Source: Afifella sp. IM 167
GTDB lineage: Bacteria; Pseudomonadota; Alphaproteobacteria; Rhizobiales; Afifellaceae
Reading direction: 5' to 3'
Assembly: GCF_020144925.1 (NCBI RefSeq)
Contig: NZ_NSLC01000001.1
Coordinates: 1-64,000 of the forward strand
Length of the DNA: 64,000 bases
Notes under the pieces: generated by a model
The model's database searches: none
What the model saw: only the letters and a program-made list of their open reading frames with translations
Told to the model about the DNA's origin: nothing
Shown here: positions 10,179 to 22,000 of the stretch, in pieces
Layout: each line of letters starts with the position of its first letter
How positions within the stretch are numbered: the stretch's first letter is position 1
Program-made: the position numbers and the translations under genes

Positions 10179-10208
10179 AGGCAGCGCGGCATTCGTGCCG
10201 CGCTGCCT
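10179..10208. repeat. Perfect 12-bp inverted repeat (stem-loop) in divergent intergenic region
   Basis: AGGCAGCGCGGC (10179-10190), loop ATTCGT, then GCCGCGCTGCCT (10197-10208). No T-run follows on either strand and both flanking genes point away from it, so it is not a simple gene-end terminator. It could be part of an RNA leader or a protein-binding site. Confidence 0.7.
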
Positions 10209-10315
10209 TCGTCCCATCACCGCTCACCACTACGTTCCCGCCGCAACTTGCGCGGCCCTGCCGCCCCGTTTACTGACGCGGCGACCCGGCGCATCGCGCC
10301 GTAGAAGGATCAGCG

Positions 10316-11035
10316 ATGAGCATCTGGTCGCGCCTTTCCGACTTCCTGGAGCGTACCGGCGCCACCATCGCCGGCCTGCGCGACGCCTTCCTCCAGGTCG
10401 CGGGAGCCGAGCGCCGTAAGGAGATCACCTTCACCATCGCCATGATCGCTCTCTCGGCGAAGATGGCGAAGGCCGACGGCATCGTCTCTTTCGAGGAGAC
10501 GGAGGTTTTTCGGCAGCTCTTCGCCGTTCCGGAAGGCGAGCAGCGAAACGTGGAGCGCATCTACCGCCTCGCCGCGGCCGACGTCGCCGGCTTCGAGACC
10601 TATGCGGGCGACGTGGCGCGGCTGCTTTCCGACGACCCGGCCATGCTGGAGGATATCCTCGACGCGCTCTTTGCCATCTCCAAGGCGGACGGGGCGGTAC
10701 ATGAGCGCGAGATCGCCTATCTGGAGCGCGTTGCCGAGATCTTCGGCTTCGGCGCGCGCGACTTCGCCCGCATTCGCGCCCGCCATGTACGGGGCGGCAA
10801 GGCCGATCCCTGGCTGGTTCTCGGCGCGGATCCATCCTGGAGCGACGAGGAATTGCGGGCGCACCACCGAAAACTGGTGCGCGAGAACCATCCCGACCGG
10901 CTGATTGCCCGCAACGTGCCGGAAGAGTTCGTAGCCATCGCCAACGACCGCCTCGCCGCCATCAATGCCGCCTGGGAAGCGATCGGCCGCAGCCGACGCG
11001 AGCCGGAACGCCGCAGCGCGGGCGAGACGCGCTGA
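10316..11035 (+). CDS. TerB-domain J-protein (DjlA-like, without membrane anchor)
   Basis: A 239-residue soluble protein: a TerB-like helical domain (about 35-155, with two similar segments SAKMAKADGIVSFEE and AISKADGAVHEREI that resemble metal-binding TerB repeats) followed by a C-terminal J domain (about 165-230) carrying HPD at 192-194. The J domain should stimulate a DnaK-type chaperone. Classical DjlA has an N-terminal membrane helix, absent here. An AAGGA site precedes the ATG. The amidase gene starts 10 bp downstream, so the two are probably co-transcribed. Confidence 0.85.
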   Translation: MSIWSRLSDFLERTGATIAGLRDAFLQVAGAERRKEITFTIAMIALSAKMAKADGIVSFEETEVFRQLFAVPEGEQRNVERIYRLAAADVAGFETYAGDVARLLSDDPAMLEDILDALFAISKADGAVHEREIAYLERVAEIFGFGARDFARIRARHVRGGKADPWLVLGADPSWSDEELRAHHRKLVRENHPDRLIARNVPEEFVAIANDRLAAINAAWEAIGRSRREPERRSAGETR

Positions 11036-11045
11036 AGGGCACGCC

Positions 11046-11795
11046 TTGACGCTCGCAGTTCACCCCCACCCTTCGCCGAACTTCAACGATCGGGGCGGCG
11101 CGCCCGTCGACATCCTGCTTTTGCACTACACAGGCATGGAGAGCGAAGAGGCCGCCCTCGCCTGGCTCTGCGACCCACGTTCAGAGGTCTCCAGCCACTA
11201 TTTCGTCCATGCGGACGGCCGGGTCGCCGCGCTCGTCGGCGAGGAGTGCCGCGCCTGGCATGCCGGCAAGGGCAGCTGGGCCGGCGACAGCGATGTCAAC
11301 GCCCGCTCCATCGGCATCGAGATCGCCAATTGGGGCCATGCCGCCGAAGAGGCGGGCCAGCCTCTGCCGGCCTTTCCCGAAGCGCAGATGGTCTCCCTGG
11401 AGGCGCTCTGCCGGGACATCCTCGCCCGCCACGACATCGCCCCCCGCCGTGTCCTGGCCCATTCCGACGTCGCCCCGGGCCGCAAGCGCGATCCCGGCGA
11501 ACTCTTTGACTGGGCGCGGCTGGCGAAGGCCGGCATTGGCCATTTCGTCGCCCCGGAGCCGCTCGCCAGCGACGAGGGCGCGCTTTGTCGCGGCTGCGAA
11601 GGCGCGGCGGTCGAACGCCTGCAGAGCCTTTTTTCGCTGTACGGCTACGGCATCGCCGTGACGGGAATCCTGGATGCGAAGACGGAGGCCGTCATCGCAG
11701 CGTTTCAGCGGCATTTCAGGCCCGCGCGCGTGGACGGCGTGGCCGATCGTTCGACCCTTCAAACGCTCCAGAAGCTGCTCTGGGCGGTGCCCTGA
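11046..11795 (+). CDS. N-acetylmuramoyl-L-alanine amidase (Amidase_2) with peptidoglycan-binding domain
   Basis: Zinc amidase cleaving the MurNAc-L-Ala bond, of the AmpD/AmiD type. The expected zinc ligands H27, H139 and D149 are present (LLLHYTG and AHSDVAPGRKRDPG). A peptidoglycan-binding domain occupies about 185-245. No signal peptide is visible with the chosen start, as in cytoplasmic AmpD, but the extra binding domain is more like AmiD, so location is uncertain. The start is a TTG at 11046, chosen because GAAGGG lies 7 bp upstream and no ATG fits. Confidence 0.88.
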   Translation: MTLAVHPHPSPNFNDRGGAPVDILLLHYTGMESEEAALAWLCDPRSEVSSHYFVHADGRVAALVGEECRAWHAGKGSWAGDSDVNARSIGIEIANWGHAAEEAGQPLPAFPEAQMVSLEALCRDILARHDIAPRRVLAHSDVAPGRKRDPGELFDWARLAKAGIGHFVAPEPLASDEGALCRGCEGAAVERLQSLFSLYGYGIAVTGILDAKTEAVIAAFQRHFRPARVDGVADRSTLQTLQKLLWAVP

Positions 11796-11926
11796 GCCCC
11801 GCGGCAGCCATCTCCGCGCCGCAGCCGCGCCTGCTGCAGTGCACCAAATCACCTTGGAACCCGCACATTCTGGCCACAGCTGCCCCTTAGGCGCCGCGCC
11901 CCTTGAGACATGGCAAAGGGCCCGAA

Positions 11927-12613
11927 ATGAAATTTCTGCTTGCTGCTGCCGCTCTGACGGCAGCGTCCATTTCCGCACCGGCTATGGCCGAGACGAACAA
12001 CGCCTCCAAGGCCGTCATCGTCGCGCGCGGACAGGAAGCTGCCGCGGAGGCCAAGAACGAGAAGAACCCGACGGAGCGGACCGAAAAGCCGGAAACGGCA
12101 TCGATCGCGGCGGCCGCGCCGTCCTCCAACTCCAAGGCCGTCATCATCGCGCGTGCGCGCGCCTCAAGCCCGGCCGAGGACAAGAAGGATTCCGGCAAGA
12201 GCAATGCCAACGCCCGCAAGACCGGCAAGTCGAATCTGCATGATCTGGTTGTGAAGGTCGCGGCCGCCCATGGCGTGCCCGCGGGACTTGCCCATGCGGT
12301 CGTCACCATCGAGAGCCGCTACAATCCGCGCGCCCGCGGTTCGGCCGGCGAAGTCGGGCTCATGCAGATCAAGCCCGCCACCGCCCGCGGCATCGGCTAC
12401 ACCGGCTCCATTGCCGCGCTCTACGATCCGGCGACCAATCTGGAATGGGGAATGCGCTATCTCGCCAAGGCCTACAAGCTCGGCGGCGGCTCCGTCTGCG
12501 GCACGGCCCTACGCTACAATGCCGGCCATTTCGCCAAGCGGATGACGCGCGGTGCCTCGGCCTATTGCGGGCGCCTGAAGGCCGTGATGGCCTCTGCCGG
12601 CACTGAGGTCTGA
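11927..12613 (+). CDS. Secreted lytic transglycosylase (SLT domain)
   Basis: A 228-residue protein with a signal peptide ending at APAMA (about 21), a low-complexity Ala/Lys-rich linker, and a C-terminal SLT domain (about 105-215). The catalytic glutamate is E129 in VTIESRYNP; GLMQIKP (144-150) and ALRYNAGH are the other family motifs. The linker contains an internal duplication, SKAVIVARG (27-35) and SKAVIIARA (69-77). It should cleave glycan strands in the periplasm. The start is the ATG at 11927, because the upstream in-frame ATG would delay the signal sequence. Confidence 0.88.
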   Translation: MKFLLAAAALTAASISAPAMAETNNASKAVIVARGQEAAAEAKNEKNPTERTEKPETASIAAAAPSSNSKAVIIARARASSPAEDKKDSGKSNANARKTGKSNLHDLVVKVAAAHGVPAGLAHAVVTIESRYNPRARGSAGEVGLMQIKPATARGIGYTGSIAALYDPATNLEWGMRYLAKAYKLGGGSVCGTALRYNAGHFAKRMTRGASAYCGRLKAVMASAGTEV

Positions 12614-12620
12614 TGCTTGC

Positions 12621-12642
12621 CGGCCCGCCATCCGGCGGGCCG
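12621..12642. terminator. Hairpin between transglycosylase gene and rnpB
   Basis: CGGCCCGCC (12621-12629), loop ATCC, GGCGGGCCG (12634-12642): a perfect 9-bp stem just after the transglycosylase stop and 19 bp beyond the 3' end of the RNase P RNA. No long T-run follows, so it may stop transcription weakly from either side. Confidence 0.45.
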
Positions 12643-12660
12643 CCTCAAGGCGAATAAAAT

Positions 12661-13089
12661 GCCAGCCGGCCTGTAAGCCGGGTTCTGTACGGCCGCGGTT
12701 GCCCGCGACGTGACGGCCATTCATCTGGAGCGCCGGTTGCCCGGCGCTTCTCGCGACCCACCCGGGCGGCTGGCCTGAAAACGGGCCTGGGGCCGATGGC
12801 GCATAGAACGCCGCCCCGCGCCGCCCCTTCTCGGTCTTGCTCCCGACGGGGCTTGCCTTGCCGTCCGCATTGCTGCGTCCGCGGTGGGCTCTTACCCCAC
12901 CCTTTCACCCTTGCCGGAGAAACCTCCGGCGGACTTCTCTCTGTGGCGCTTTCCCTAAGGTTCGCCCGGACCGTTGCCGGTCCAGACTCCCTCGCCGGGC
13001 GTTACCCGGCGTCGTGTTTCCATGGAGCCCGGACTTTCCTCCCCGCCGCCCTTTCGAGCCTTGGCGGAGCGGCCGTCCGGCCGGCTGGC
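12661..13089 (-). ncRNA. rnpB: RNase P RNA (bacterial type A)
   Basis: Catalytic RNA that matures tRNA 5' ends. On the minus strand the universally conserved GAGGAAAGTCCGGGCTC is at 13041-13025, and the 3' part has the conserved ACAGAACCCGGCTTACAG segment. The ends were set by the P1 helix: GCCAGCCGGC (13089-13080) pairs perfectly with GCCGGCTGGC (12670-12661). The 429-nt size suits alphaproteobacterial RNase P RNA. Confidence 0.96.
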
Positions 13090-13223
13090 GGATGAGAGGT
13101 GGCACCGTGCCTGCCCGGCGTCAATGGCGCGCCCGGGTGCGGGGCTTGCCTGGGCCTGTACGGCACTTCGCCGGACAGCCGAAAAAGCGCCCGATCGCGC
13201 AAATCCGCACAAGCCGATTTACC

Positions 13224-13244
13224 ACTTTTACGCGAATGAAAAGT
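13224..13244. promoter_or_regulatory. Candidate operator of the toxin-antitoxin pair
   Basis: Inverted repeat ACTTTT (13224-13229) and AAAAGT (13239-13244), in an unusually AT-rich stretch 27 bp before the antitoxin start. Antitoxins of this class autoregulate by binding palindromes in their promoter. Binding here is inferred. Confidence 0.45.
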
Positions 13245-13270
13245 ACCTCTCGCGCAGAGGAGTGAACCCC

Positions 13271-13555
13271 GTGTCGCGTACCAGCCTGAAGTCCGCCCGC
13301 ATCGAGGCGCGCATCGCACCCGAGACCCTCGCAGCCATCCGTCTCGCCGCCGAGCTGGAGGGCCGCTCCCTGAGCGATTTCGTGGTTGCGGCGGCAGAGG
13401 CCGAGGCGCTGAGGCGACTGGAGGAAGAACGCCTCGTGCAGCTTTCAGCCGAAGGTCAGCGCCGCTTCGTCGAAGCTCTCCTGTGCGCCCCGGAGCCGGG
13501 CCCGACCCTGAAGCGTGCGAAGGACCATCGCGAACACCTCATCGACGGGGCCTGA
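13271..13555 (+). CDS. DUF1778 antitoxin (TacA-like)
   Basis: A 94-residue protein with an N-terminal ribbon-helix-helix-like part (ARIEARIAPETLAAIRLAA) and the DUF1778 signature GRSLSDFVVAAAEAEA (about 32-47). Its C-terminal segment would wrap around the toxin. The start is a GTG at 13271, 8 bp after AGAGGAG; a GTG at 13262 lies inside that site and is less likely. The toxin begins 2 bp after the stop, the usual order for this family. Predicted to neutralise the toxin and repress the pair. Confidence 0.88.
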   Translation: MSRTSLKSARIEARIAPETLAAIRLAAELEGRSLSDFVVAAAEAEALRRLEEERLVQLSAEGQRRFVEALLCAPEPGPTLKRAKDHREHLIDGA

Positions 13556-13557
13556 GC

Positions 13558-14097
13558 GTGCCGCCCTTTCGCATCGAGCTTCTCGCCCGGCATGAAACGG
13601 CCGGATTTCGCTGCGGCATCGCTGGGCTCGACGCCTATCTGCGGCGACGCGCTGCGCGTGACATGGTTGCCCGCAAATCCGCCTGCTACGTCGCAATCGA
13701 GGGCGGGACGGACCGCATCGCAGGCTTCTACACGCTCTCCGCGGCGGGCATTCCGCTCGCCGGCCTGCCGGAGGGCTTGCGCCACAGGCTGCAGGAAGAC
13801 TCAATCCTCTCCGCCGCCCGCATCGGGAGGCTCGCCGTCGACATCGCCTTCCAGGGCCGCAAGCTCGGCTCGGCCCTGCTGATCGATGCGGCGGCAAAGG
13901 CGCTCGCCGCTGGAACGGAGCCCCACGCCCTTATCGCCACCGCCCGCACCGCCGAGGCGAAGGCCTTCTACGGCCAGCACGGCTTCGAGCGCCTGCGCTT
14001 TGAACCGGGCTGTCTCGCAATACCGGTATCAACGCTCGCCATCCTCCTCGGAGCCGAGGTGCCGTCCTACATGGCCACCGCCGCGCGCGCCGCCTGA
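13558..14097 (+). CDS. GNAT-family toxin (TacT-like acetyltransferase)
   Basis: A 179-residue GNAT domain of the group that acetylates aminoacyl-tRNA and blocks translation in TacAT-type modules. Motif A is RLAVDIAFQGRKLGSALL, with the acetyl-CoA loop QGRKLG at 99-104; Y138 in AFYGQHGF is in the position of the catalytic tyrosine. N-terminal FRCGIAGLDAYLRRRA is typical of these toxins. The start is the GTG at 13558. The 3' end overlaps the convergent marR-like gene by 31 bp. Confidence 0.87.
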   Translation: MPPFRIELLARHETAGFRCGIAGLDAYLRRRAARDMVARKSACYVAIEGGTDRIAGFYTLSAAGIPLAGLPEGLRHRLQEDSILSAARIGRLAVDIAFQGRKLGSALLIDAAAKALAAGTEPHALIATARTAEAKAFYGQHGFERLRFEPGCLAIPVSTLAILLGAEVPSYMATAARAA

Positions 14098-14603
14098 TCG
14101 TAATGGCCTGAAAGGGCGCGCAGCAGCGCCGCCATCCGGCTCATCTCCTTCTCGTCAAGACCGAGCGCCTTGATGGCGGAGACGAGGAGCGCCTCGCGGA
14201 TCTCGCGGTAGCGCAGGCACGCCGCCTCCCCGGCTTGGGTCACGCCGACAGCCTTTTCCTTGCCGACGCGGCTGGAGCATACGAGGCCCATCCGCTCCAG
14301 CTTCTTCAGCGTATAGGTGACCGTGTGCGTGTCCTCGATATTGAGGACGAGGCAGATGTCGGAGACGGTCTTCACCCGGCCGCGATGGCTGACGGTATGC
14401 AGGACGAACACATCCAGCGGCGAAAGCCCGGTGATGCCCGCCGCCGCCATCGCCCGCACCATCCAGCGCTGGAAGGCGTGGCTCGTCATCTCCAGCGCGA
14501 ATTCGACTTCCGAGAGGGCCGGCATCGCCCCTTCGGCAAGATGGGCCGCCGAGACGACGGGGCCGAGCCCCGGCGCCTCAATCTTCTCCGCCATCTTGCT
14601 CAC
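14067..14603 (-). CDS. MarR-family transcriptional regulator
   Basis: Winged-helix regulator of 178 residues. The HTH region contains TVSDICLVLNIEDTHTVTYTLKKLERMGLV, and the wing follows with SRVGKEKAVGVT. It is the last gene of the dctP-dctQ-dctM operon; the GTG at 14603 overlaps the dctM stop as GTGA, with an ATG three codons in as the alternative. It probably senses the transported substrate or a product and controls the divergent promoters near 17665. The long open frame reading back into dctM is a shadow, not a fusion. Confidence 0.85.
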   Translation of the reverse strand: MSKMAEKIEAPGLGPVVSAAHLAEGAMPALSEVEFALEMTSHAFQRWMVRAMAAAGITGLSPLDVFVLHTVSHRGRVKTVSDICLVLNIEDTHTVTYTLKKLERMGLVCSSRVGKEKAVGVTQAGEAACLRYREIREALLVSAIKALGLDEKEMSRMAALLRALSGHYDQAARAAVAM

Positions 14604-15904
14604 CGCGCCATCATGGTTCTGGGCAGCCACAGTGCCAGCTCGGGGAAGATGGCGATCAGCGCAACGCCGATGACCATGATGAGGAAAAAGGGCAGCGCCA
14701 TGCGTGCGATCCTGAAGATGTTGTGTCCTGTCATGCCCTGCAGGACGAAGAGGTTGAAGCCCACCGGAGGGGTGATCTGGCTCATCTCCACGACAAGCAC
14801 GAGATAGATGCCGAACCAGATGAGATCGAAACCCGACTGCTCCACCATCGGCAGGATGACGGAGGTGGTCAGCACCACCACCGAGATGCCGTCGAGAAAG
14901 CAGCCCAGCACGATGAAGAGGAGCGTCAGTGCGGCAAGAAGGGCGAAGGGCGAGAGTTCCATTGCGCCGATGGCGGAGGCCAGCTGGCGCGGAATGCCGG
15001 TAAAGCCCATCGCGACGGTCAGCACCGCGGCGCCCATGAGGATGAAGGCGATCATGCAGGAGGTGCGCGTCGCGCCCATCAGCGCGCTGGAAAAGCTCTC
15101 CCAGTTTAGCGTGCCGGTGGCGAAGGAAAGGACGAGCGACAGGACAACGCCGATCGCCGCCGCCTCCGTCGGCGAGGCAAGGCCCGCATAGATGGAGCCG
15201 ATCACGCCGGCAATCAGCAGGATCACCGGCAACAGGCGCCGCGCCGCGCGATACTTCTCGTCCCAGCTCGTCGAAGGCCCCGCATCGGGCATGCCATCGC
15301 GCTTGAAGGCCGCCCAAAGCATCACATAGCCCATGAAGAGCACCGCCAGCATCGCGCCCGGCAGGATGCCGGCGATGAAGAGGCGCGCGATCGACTGTTC
15401 CGTCGCCGCGCCGTAGACGATCAGGATGATCGAGGGCGGGATGAGGAGGCCGAGCGTGCCGGAACCGGCAAGCGTGCCGATTGCCATGCGCTCGTCGTAG
15501 CCGCGCGAGCGCAGCTCCGGCAGCGACATGCGCCCGATCGTGGCGGTCGTCGCCGCCGAGGAGCCGGAGACGGCCGCGAAGATCCCGCAGCCGACGATGT
15601 TGACGTGCAGCAGCCTTCCGGGAATGCGCCGCATGAAGGGCGCAAGGCCCGAAAACATGTCCTCCGAAAGGCGCGTGCGAAAGAGAATCTCGCCCATCCA
15701 GATGAACATCGGCAGGGCCGTCAGGTCCCAGGAATTGGAAGCTCCCCAGGCAGCGGTCGCGGCGACGGCGCCGGCCGGCACGCTGGTCATGAAATAGATG
15801 GCGACGAGCGCCACGCCGAGCAGCGCCATGCCCACCCAGATGCCGAGGCCAAGGCAGGCAAGGAGCCCGAAAGCCAGAAGCGCGGAGGTTGCACCCAGTC
15901 CCAT
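14600..15904 (-). CDS. dctM: TRAP transporter large membrane subunit (DctM)
   Basis: The ion-coupled channel subunit of a tripartite ATP-independent periplasmic transporter; 434 residues with about 11-12 hydrophobic helices. Family features are SGSSAATTATIGRMSLPEL and GTLGLLIPPSI. The ATG at 15904 overlaps the dctQ stop by one base (TGATG); a GTG one codon earlier is also possible. Works with DctQ and DctP encoded upstream in the same operon. Confidence 0.93.
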   Translation of the reverse strand: MGLGATSALLAFGLLACLGLGIWVGMALLGVALVAIYFMTSVPAGAVAATAAWGASNSWDLTALPMFIWMGEILFRTRLSEDMFSGLAPFMRRIPGRLLHVNIVGCGIFAAVSGSSAATTATIGRMSLPELRSRGYDERMAIGTLAGSGTLGLLIPPSIILIVYGAATEQSIARLFIAGILPGAMLAVLFMGYVMLWAAFKRDGMPDAGPSTSWDEKYRAARRLLPVILLIAGVIGSIYAGLASPTEAAAIGVVLSLVLSFATGTLNWESFSSALMGATRTSCMIAFILMGAAVLTVAMGFTGIPRQLASAIGAMELSPFALLAALTLLFIVLGCFLDGISVVVLTTSVILPMVEQSGFDLIWFGIYLVLVVEMSQITPPVGFNLFVLQGMTGHNIFRIARMALPFFLIMVIGVALIAIFPELALWLPRTMMAR

Positions 15905-16461
15905 CACTCGCCTCCTTCCACAAAGTCCTCGCCCTCATGCTCGGCGAAGACCGGCTCCTTGCCGGTCGCGGCCCGCAGGAAGTCGTCGAGAAGGGCGATG
16001 GTGAGGATCACGAGCCCCACCGCCATGCCGCTTTGGGGAATCCACAGCTGAATCGGCACGATGCCGAAGGAGACCTCGCCGAAGCGCCGCGATTCCAGGA
16101 CGAGCGCGATGGCGTACCAGGAGAGGAACCCCGCCAGAACGGTGGCGATGGCGAGCGCCAGGGCGTTGAGCGCCTTGCGGGCTTTCGACGGCACGGTCTG
16201 CACCAGAAGATTCACCCGGATATGGACGCCGTGCCGGAAGGTGGAGGCAAGCGCCAGGAAAGAGGCGGAGACCAGGAGGAAGCCGGCAATCTCGGCCAGC
16301 GAAGGCACGAGGAAGCCGTAGATCGGATAGCCGGTCAGGTAGAGGACGAGATCCGCGAGGCGGCCGAGCACCTGCACGAAGACGAGAACGGCAATGGCGA
16401 CGATGGCGGCCGCAGCCGCGACGCCGGAAGCCGCATAGAGCGTATCGAGCGCCCTGCGCAT
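15904..16461 (-). CDS. dctQ: TRAP transporter small membrane subunit (DctQ)
   Basis: A 185-residue four-helix membrane protein that bridges DctM and the periplasmic DctP. Hydrophobic segments lie at about 13-36, 52-70, 95-118 and 140-160. The ATG at 16461 follows GGGAGGGAA closely; an earlier in-frame start (16485) is in the leader. It follows dctP after an 82-bp gap containing a strong hairpin. Confidence 0.9.
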   Translation of the reverse strand: MRRALDTLYAASGVAAAAAIVAIAVLVFVQVLGRLADLVLYLTGYPIYGFLVPSLAEIAGFLLVSASFLALASTFRHGVHIRVNLLVQTVPSKARKALNALALAIATVLAGFLSWYAIALVLESRRFGEVSFGIVPIQLWIPQSGMAVGLVILTIALLDDFLRAATGKEPVFAEHEGEDFVEGGE

Positions 16462-16509
16462 CTTCCCTCCCCCGGTTTGGAGCAAAGGCGGTGGAATGGC
16501 GAAACGAAG

Positions 16510-16534
16510 ACGGGCCGGCCCGCGGCCGGCCCGT
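16510..16534 (-). terminator. Intercistronic hairpin between dctP and dctQ
   Basis: ACGGGCCGGCC, loop CGC, GGCCGGCCCGT: a perfect 11-bp stem 10 bp after the dctP stop, with no T-run beyond it. Such stems commonly protect the 3' end of solute-binding protein mRNA or cause partial termination, so that DctP is made in excess over DctQM. Confidence 0.6.
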
Positions 16535-16543
16535 CGTTGTGGG

Positions 16544-17527
16544 CTACATGCTCTTGAAGGCGTCGAGCACCTTCTTGCCGGCCTCGCCGGCCGTCTCGGA
16601 CCATTCGTCGGCCATCTTGGAGCCGATCTCCTTGAGACCGGTCATCAGCTCGTCGGAAGGCTGGGCGACCGTCATGCCGTTGTCCTCCAGCATCTTGGTC
16701 TTTTCCTCGGTCTCCTTCCTGGAAGCTTCCCAGCCGCGGGTCTCGGCCTCGGCCGCTGCCTCCATGACCGCCTTCTGCTGATCTTCCGGCAGGCCCTCGA
16801 ACGAGGCCTTGTTGACGATCACCATGTTCTTCGGCAGCCAGGCCTGCGTGTCCGTATAGACGTTGACGTAATCCCAGGCCTTGGAATTGGCGCCGGTGGA
16901 GGGCGAGGTCACCATCGCCTCGACGCGGCCGGTGGAGAAGGCGGTCGGAAGGTCCGGCACCTCGACCTGCGTCGGCACGGAGCCGGCAAGCTGGGCGAGC
17001 CGTTCGGTGGCGGCGTTGTAGGCGCGCATCTTCAGGCCCTTGAGATCGTCGACAGTGGCGATCTCCTTGGTCGTGTAGAGGCCCTGCGGCGGCCATGGCA
17101 CGGTGAAGAGCAGCTTCAGCCCCTGCTCGTCGAGCACCTTTTCGAGCTCCGGCTTGGAGGCGTCGTAGAGCTTCTTGGCATCGTCGTAGCTGGTCGCGAC
17201 GAAGGGCACGGAATCGATGCCGAAGATGGCGTTTTCGTTGGAGAGGCGCGAGATCAGCACTTCGCCGATCGGCACCAGCCCCTTGCGTACCGCGTCCTTG
17301 ATCTCCGGGTGCTTGAAGAGCGAGCCGGCCGAATGGATCGTGATGGTGAGGCCGCCATCGGTCGCCTCCTTCACGTCGTTGGCGAACTCGGCGATGTTCA
17401 TGGTGTGGAAGTTGGTGTCGCCATAAGGCGTCGGCATGTCCCAGCTGGTCTGGGCCAAGGCGGCGCCGGCCGAAAGGCTGGCGGCGAAGGCGGCACCGAA
17501 GGTGGCGCCTGCGAGCTTCTTCAGCAT
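16544..17527 (-). CDS. dctP: TRAP transporter solute-binding protein (DctP)
   Basis: Periplasmic substrate-binding protein of 327 residues with a signal peptide (cleavage after GAALAQ, about 24-26). The region LKGLKMRAYNAATERLAQL holds the conserved DctP arginine that binds a substrate carboxylate. The start is the ATG at 17527 after AGGGAG. The divergent oxoprolinase gene suggests that the ligand is a 5-oxoproline-like or hydantoin-derived acid, but sequence alone does not fix it. Confidence 0.92.
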   Translation of the reverse strand: MLKKLAGATFGAAFAASLSAGAALAQTSWDMPTPYGDTNFHTMNIAEFANDVKEATDGGLTITIHSAGSLFKHPEIKDAVRKGLVPIGEVLISRLSNENAIFGIDSVPFVATSYDDAKKLYDASKPELEKVLDEQGLKLLFTVPWPPQGLYTTKEIATVDDLKGLKMRAYNAATERLAQLAGSVPTQVEVPDLPTAFSTGRVEAMVTSPSTGANSKAWDYVNVYTDTQAWLPKNMVIVNKASFEGLPEDQQKAVMEAAAEAETRGWEASRKETEEKTKMLEDNGMTVAQPSDELMTGLKEIGSKMADEWSETAGEAGKKVLDAFKSM

Positions 17528-17664
17528 CAACGTTCTCCCTCTTATTGTCGAAGCCGGGCAGGAACCCGGCTCCCGGCGGTCGGCCCGAATCCTGCATGCC
17601 CTTTTCCCGTGGGGACGCAGAGGCCGTTTCCGAGGCGACGACTGTGAGAATTCGACGACATTTT

Positions 17665-17681
17665 GTCAACGACGTGTTGAC
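17665..17681. promoter_or_regulatory. Candidate MarR operator between the divergent TRAP and oxoprolinase genes
   Basis: GTCAAC (17665-17670), spacer GACGT, GTTGAC (17676-17681): a perfect inverted repeat in an AT-rich part of the 210-bp divergent region, ahead of a seven-T run. The size and symmetry suit a MarR-family dimer, and the operon encodes one. Assignment is by context. Confidence 0.5.
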
Positions 17682-17737
17682 GTTTTTTTGCCGTCATGCT
17701 TCCAGTCCCACTATCCTCATCCGCTGGAGAGCCGATC

Positions 17738-21409
<3,672 letters not shown>

Positions 21410-21542
21410 CCAGGATTCGACCGCCCCCGACTGGGCCAGGAGGACATTACCCGACGCGCGGCCTGATGCAGGAATGAGCCGCTCAACTTGCCGGCGAAAT
21501 TCAATCGGGGCATCCTTGCCGGCCGAACGACGGGAGCTGGCC

Positions 21543-21905
21543 ATGAAGACGCTTGCGGGGCTCTCCGACGGCAGCCGGCTCGTCGCGATCGCCCAGAAGG
21601 GGATCATGCAGGATGACGACCCGTCGAGCCCGCTGCACATGAGTTCGCAGGACTGCGCCGGAACCGTTCTGGTGCCAAAGACAGGCGGAGAGCCGTTTGG
21701 GGCCGGCTCGTGCACGGCGAGCGACAGGGATGGCGATATCTGGTGGCTGTGGTGGACGTCGAAGGGCGGCACCGGCGGGCAATGGGGGGCCATTGCCGGC
21801 ACCGGGAAATACGAGGGATTGAGCGGCGGTGGAGAGGTCGCCTACACGCTCAATCTCTCTGATCGCACGGCGATCCGCTACACGGGCAGTCTCAACCTCA
21901 AATGA
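21543..21905 (+). CDS. Hypothetical protein, possibly N-terminally truncated
   Basis: 120 residues, not assigned to a known function. It has a cysteine pair (SSQDCAGTV and GAGSCTA), an aromatic run DIWWLWW, and a C-terminal part GTGKYEGLSGGGEVAYT that looks like a small beta-barrel repeat. GGGAGC precedes the ATG at 21543. There is no signal peptide, although the cysteines and composition would suit an exported protein; the frame is open upstream to 21474, so the original 5' end may be lost. Confidence 0.5.
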   Translation: MKTLAGLSDGSRLVAIAQKGIMQDDDPSSPLHMSSQDCAGTVLVPKTGGEPFGAGSCTASDRDGDIWWLWWTSKGGTGGQWGAIAGTGKYEGLSGGGEVAYTLNLSDRTAIRYTGSLNLK

Positions 21906-21918
21906 AGCAATTCTCAGG

Positions 21919-21952
21919 AAAAAGGCGCGCCCCCGACATGGAAAGCGCGCCT
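21919..21952 (-). terminator. Rho-independent terminator for the small membrane-protein gene
   Basis: On the minus strand AGGCGCGC (21952-21945) pairs with GCGCGCCT (21930-21923) across a 14-base loop and runs into five T residues. It lies 49 bp after the stop of the gene at 22001-22195. Confidence 0.7.
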
Positions 21953-22000
21953 CTGGCCGGCTTCGGCATGCCTGCCGTCGCCGAATGGCCGATCTTCAGC

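Larger units (their letters stand above)
9793..10315. other. 523-bp divergent intergenic region between mraZ and the TerB/J gene
   Basis: Besides the MraZ boxes and the perfect stem-loop at 10179-10208 I see no gene here. Open frames in it lack family signatures and ribosome-binding sites. It should contain two divergent promoters and an mraZ leader of more than 100 bases. Confidence 0.6.

Noticed and set aside
14067-15938. Apparent MarR fusion to a 440-residue N-terminal extension
   Set aside because: The extension is the dctM gene read in the wrong frame; a GTGA start inside gives a normal MarR protein.
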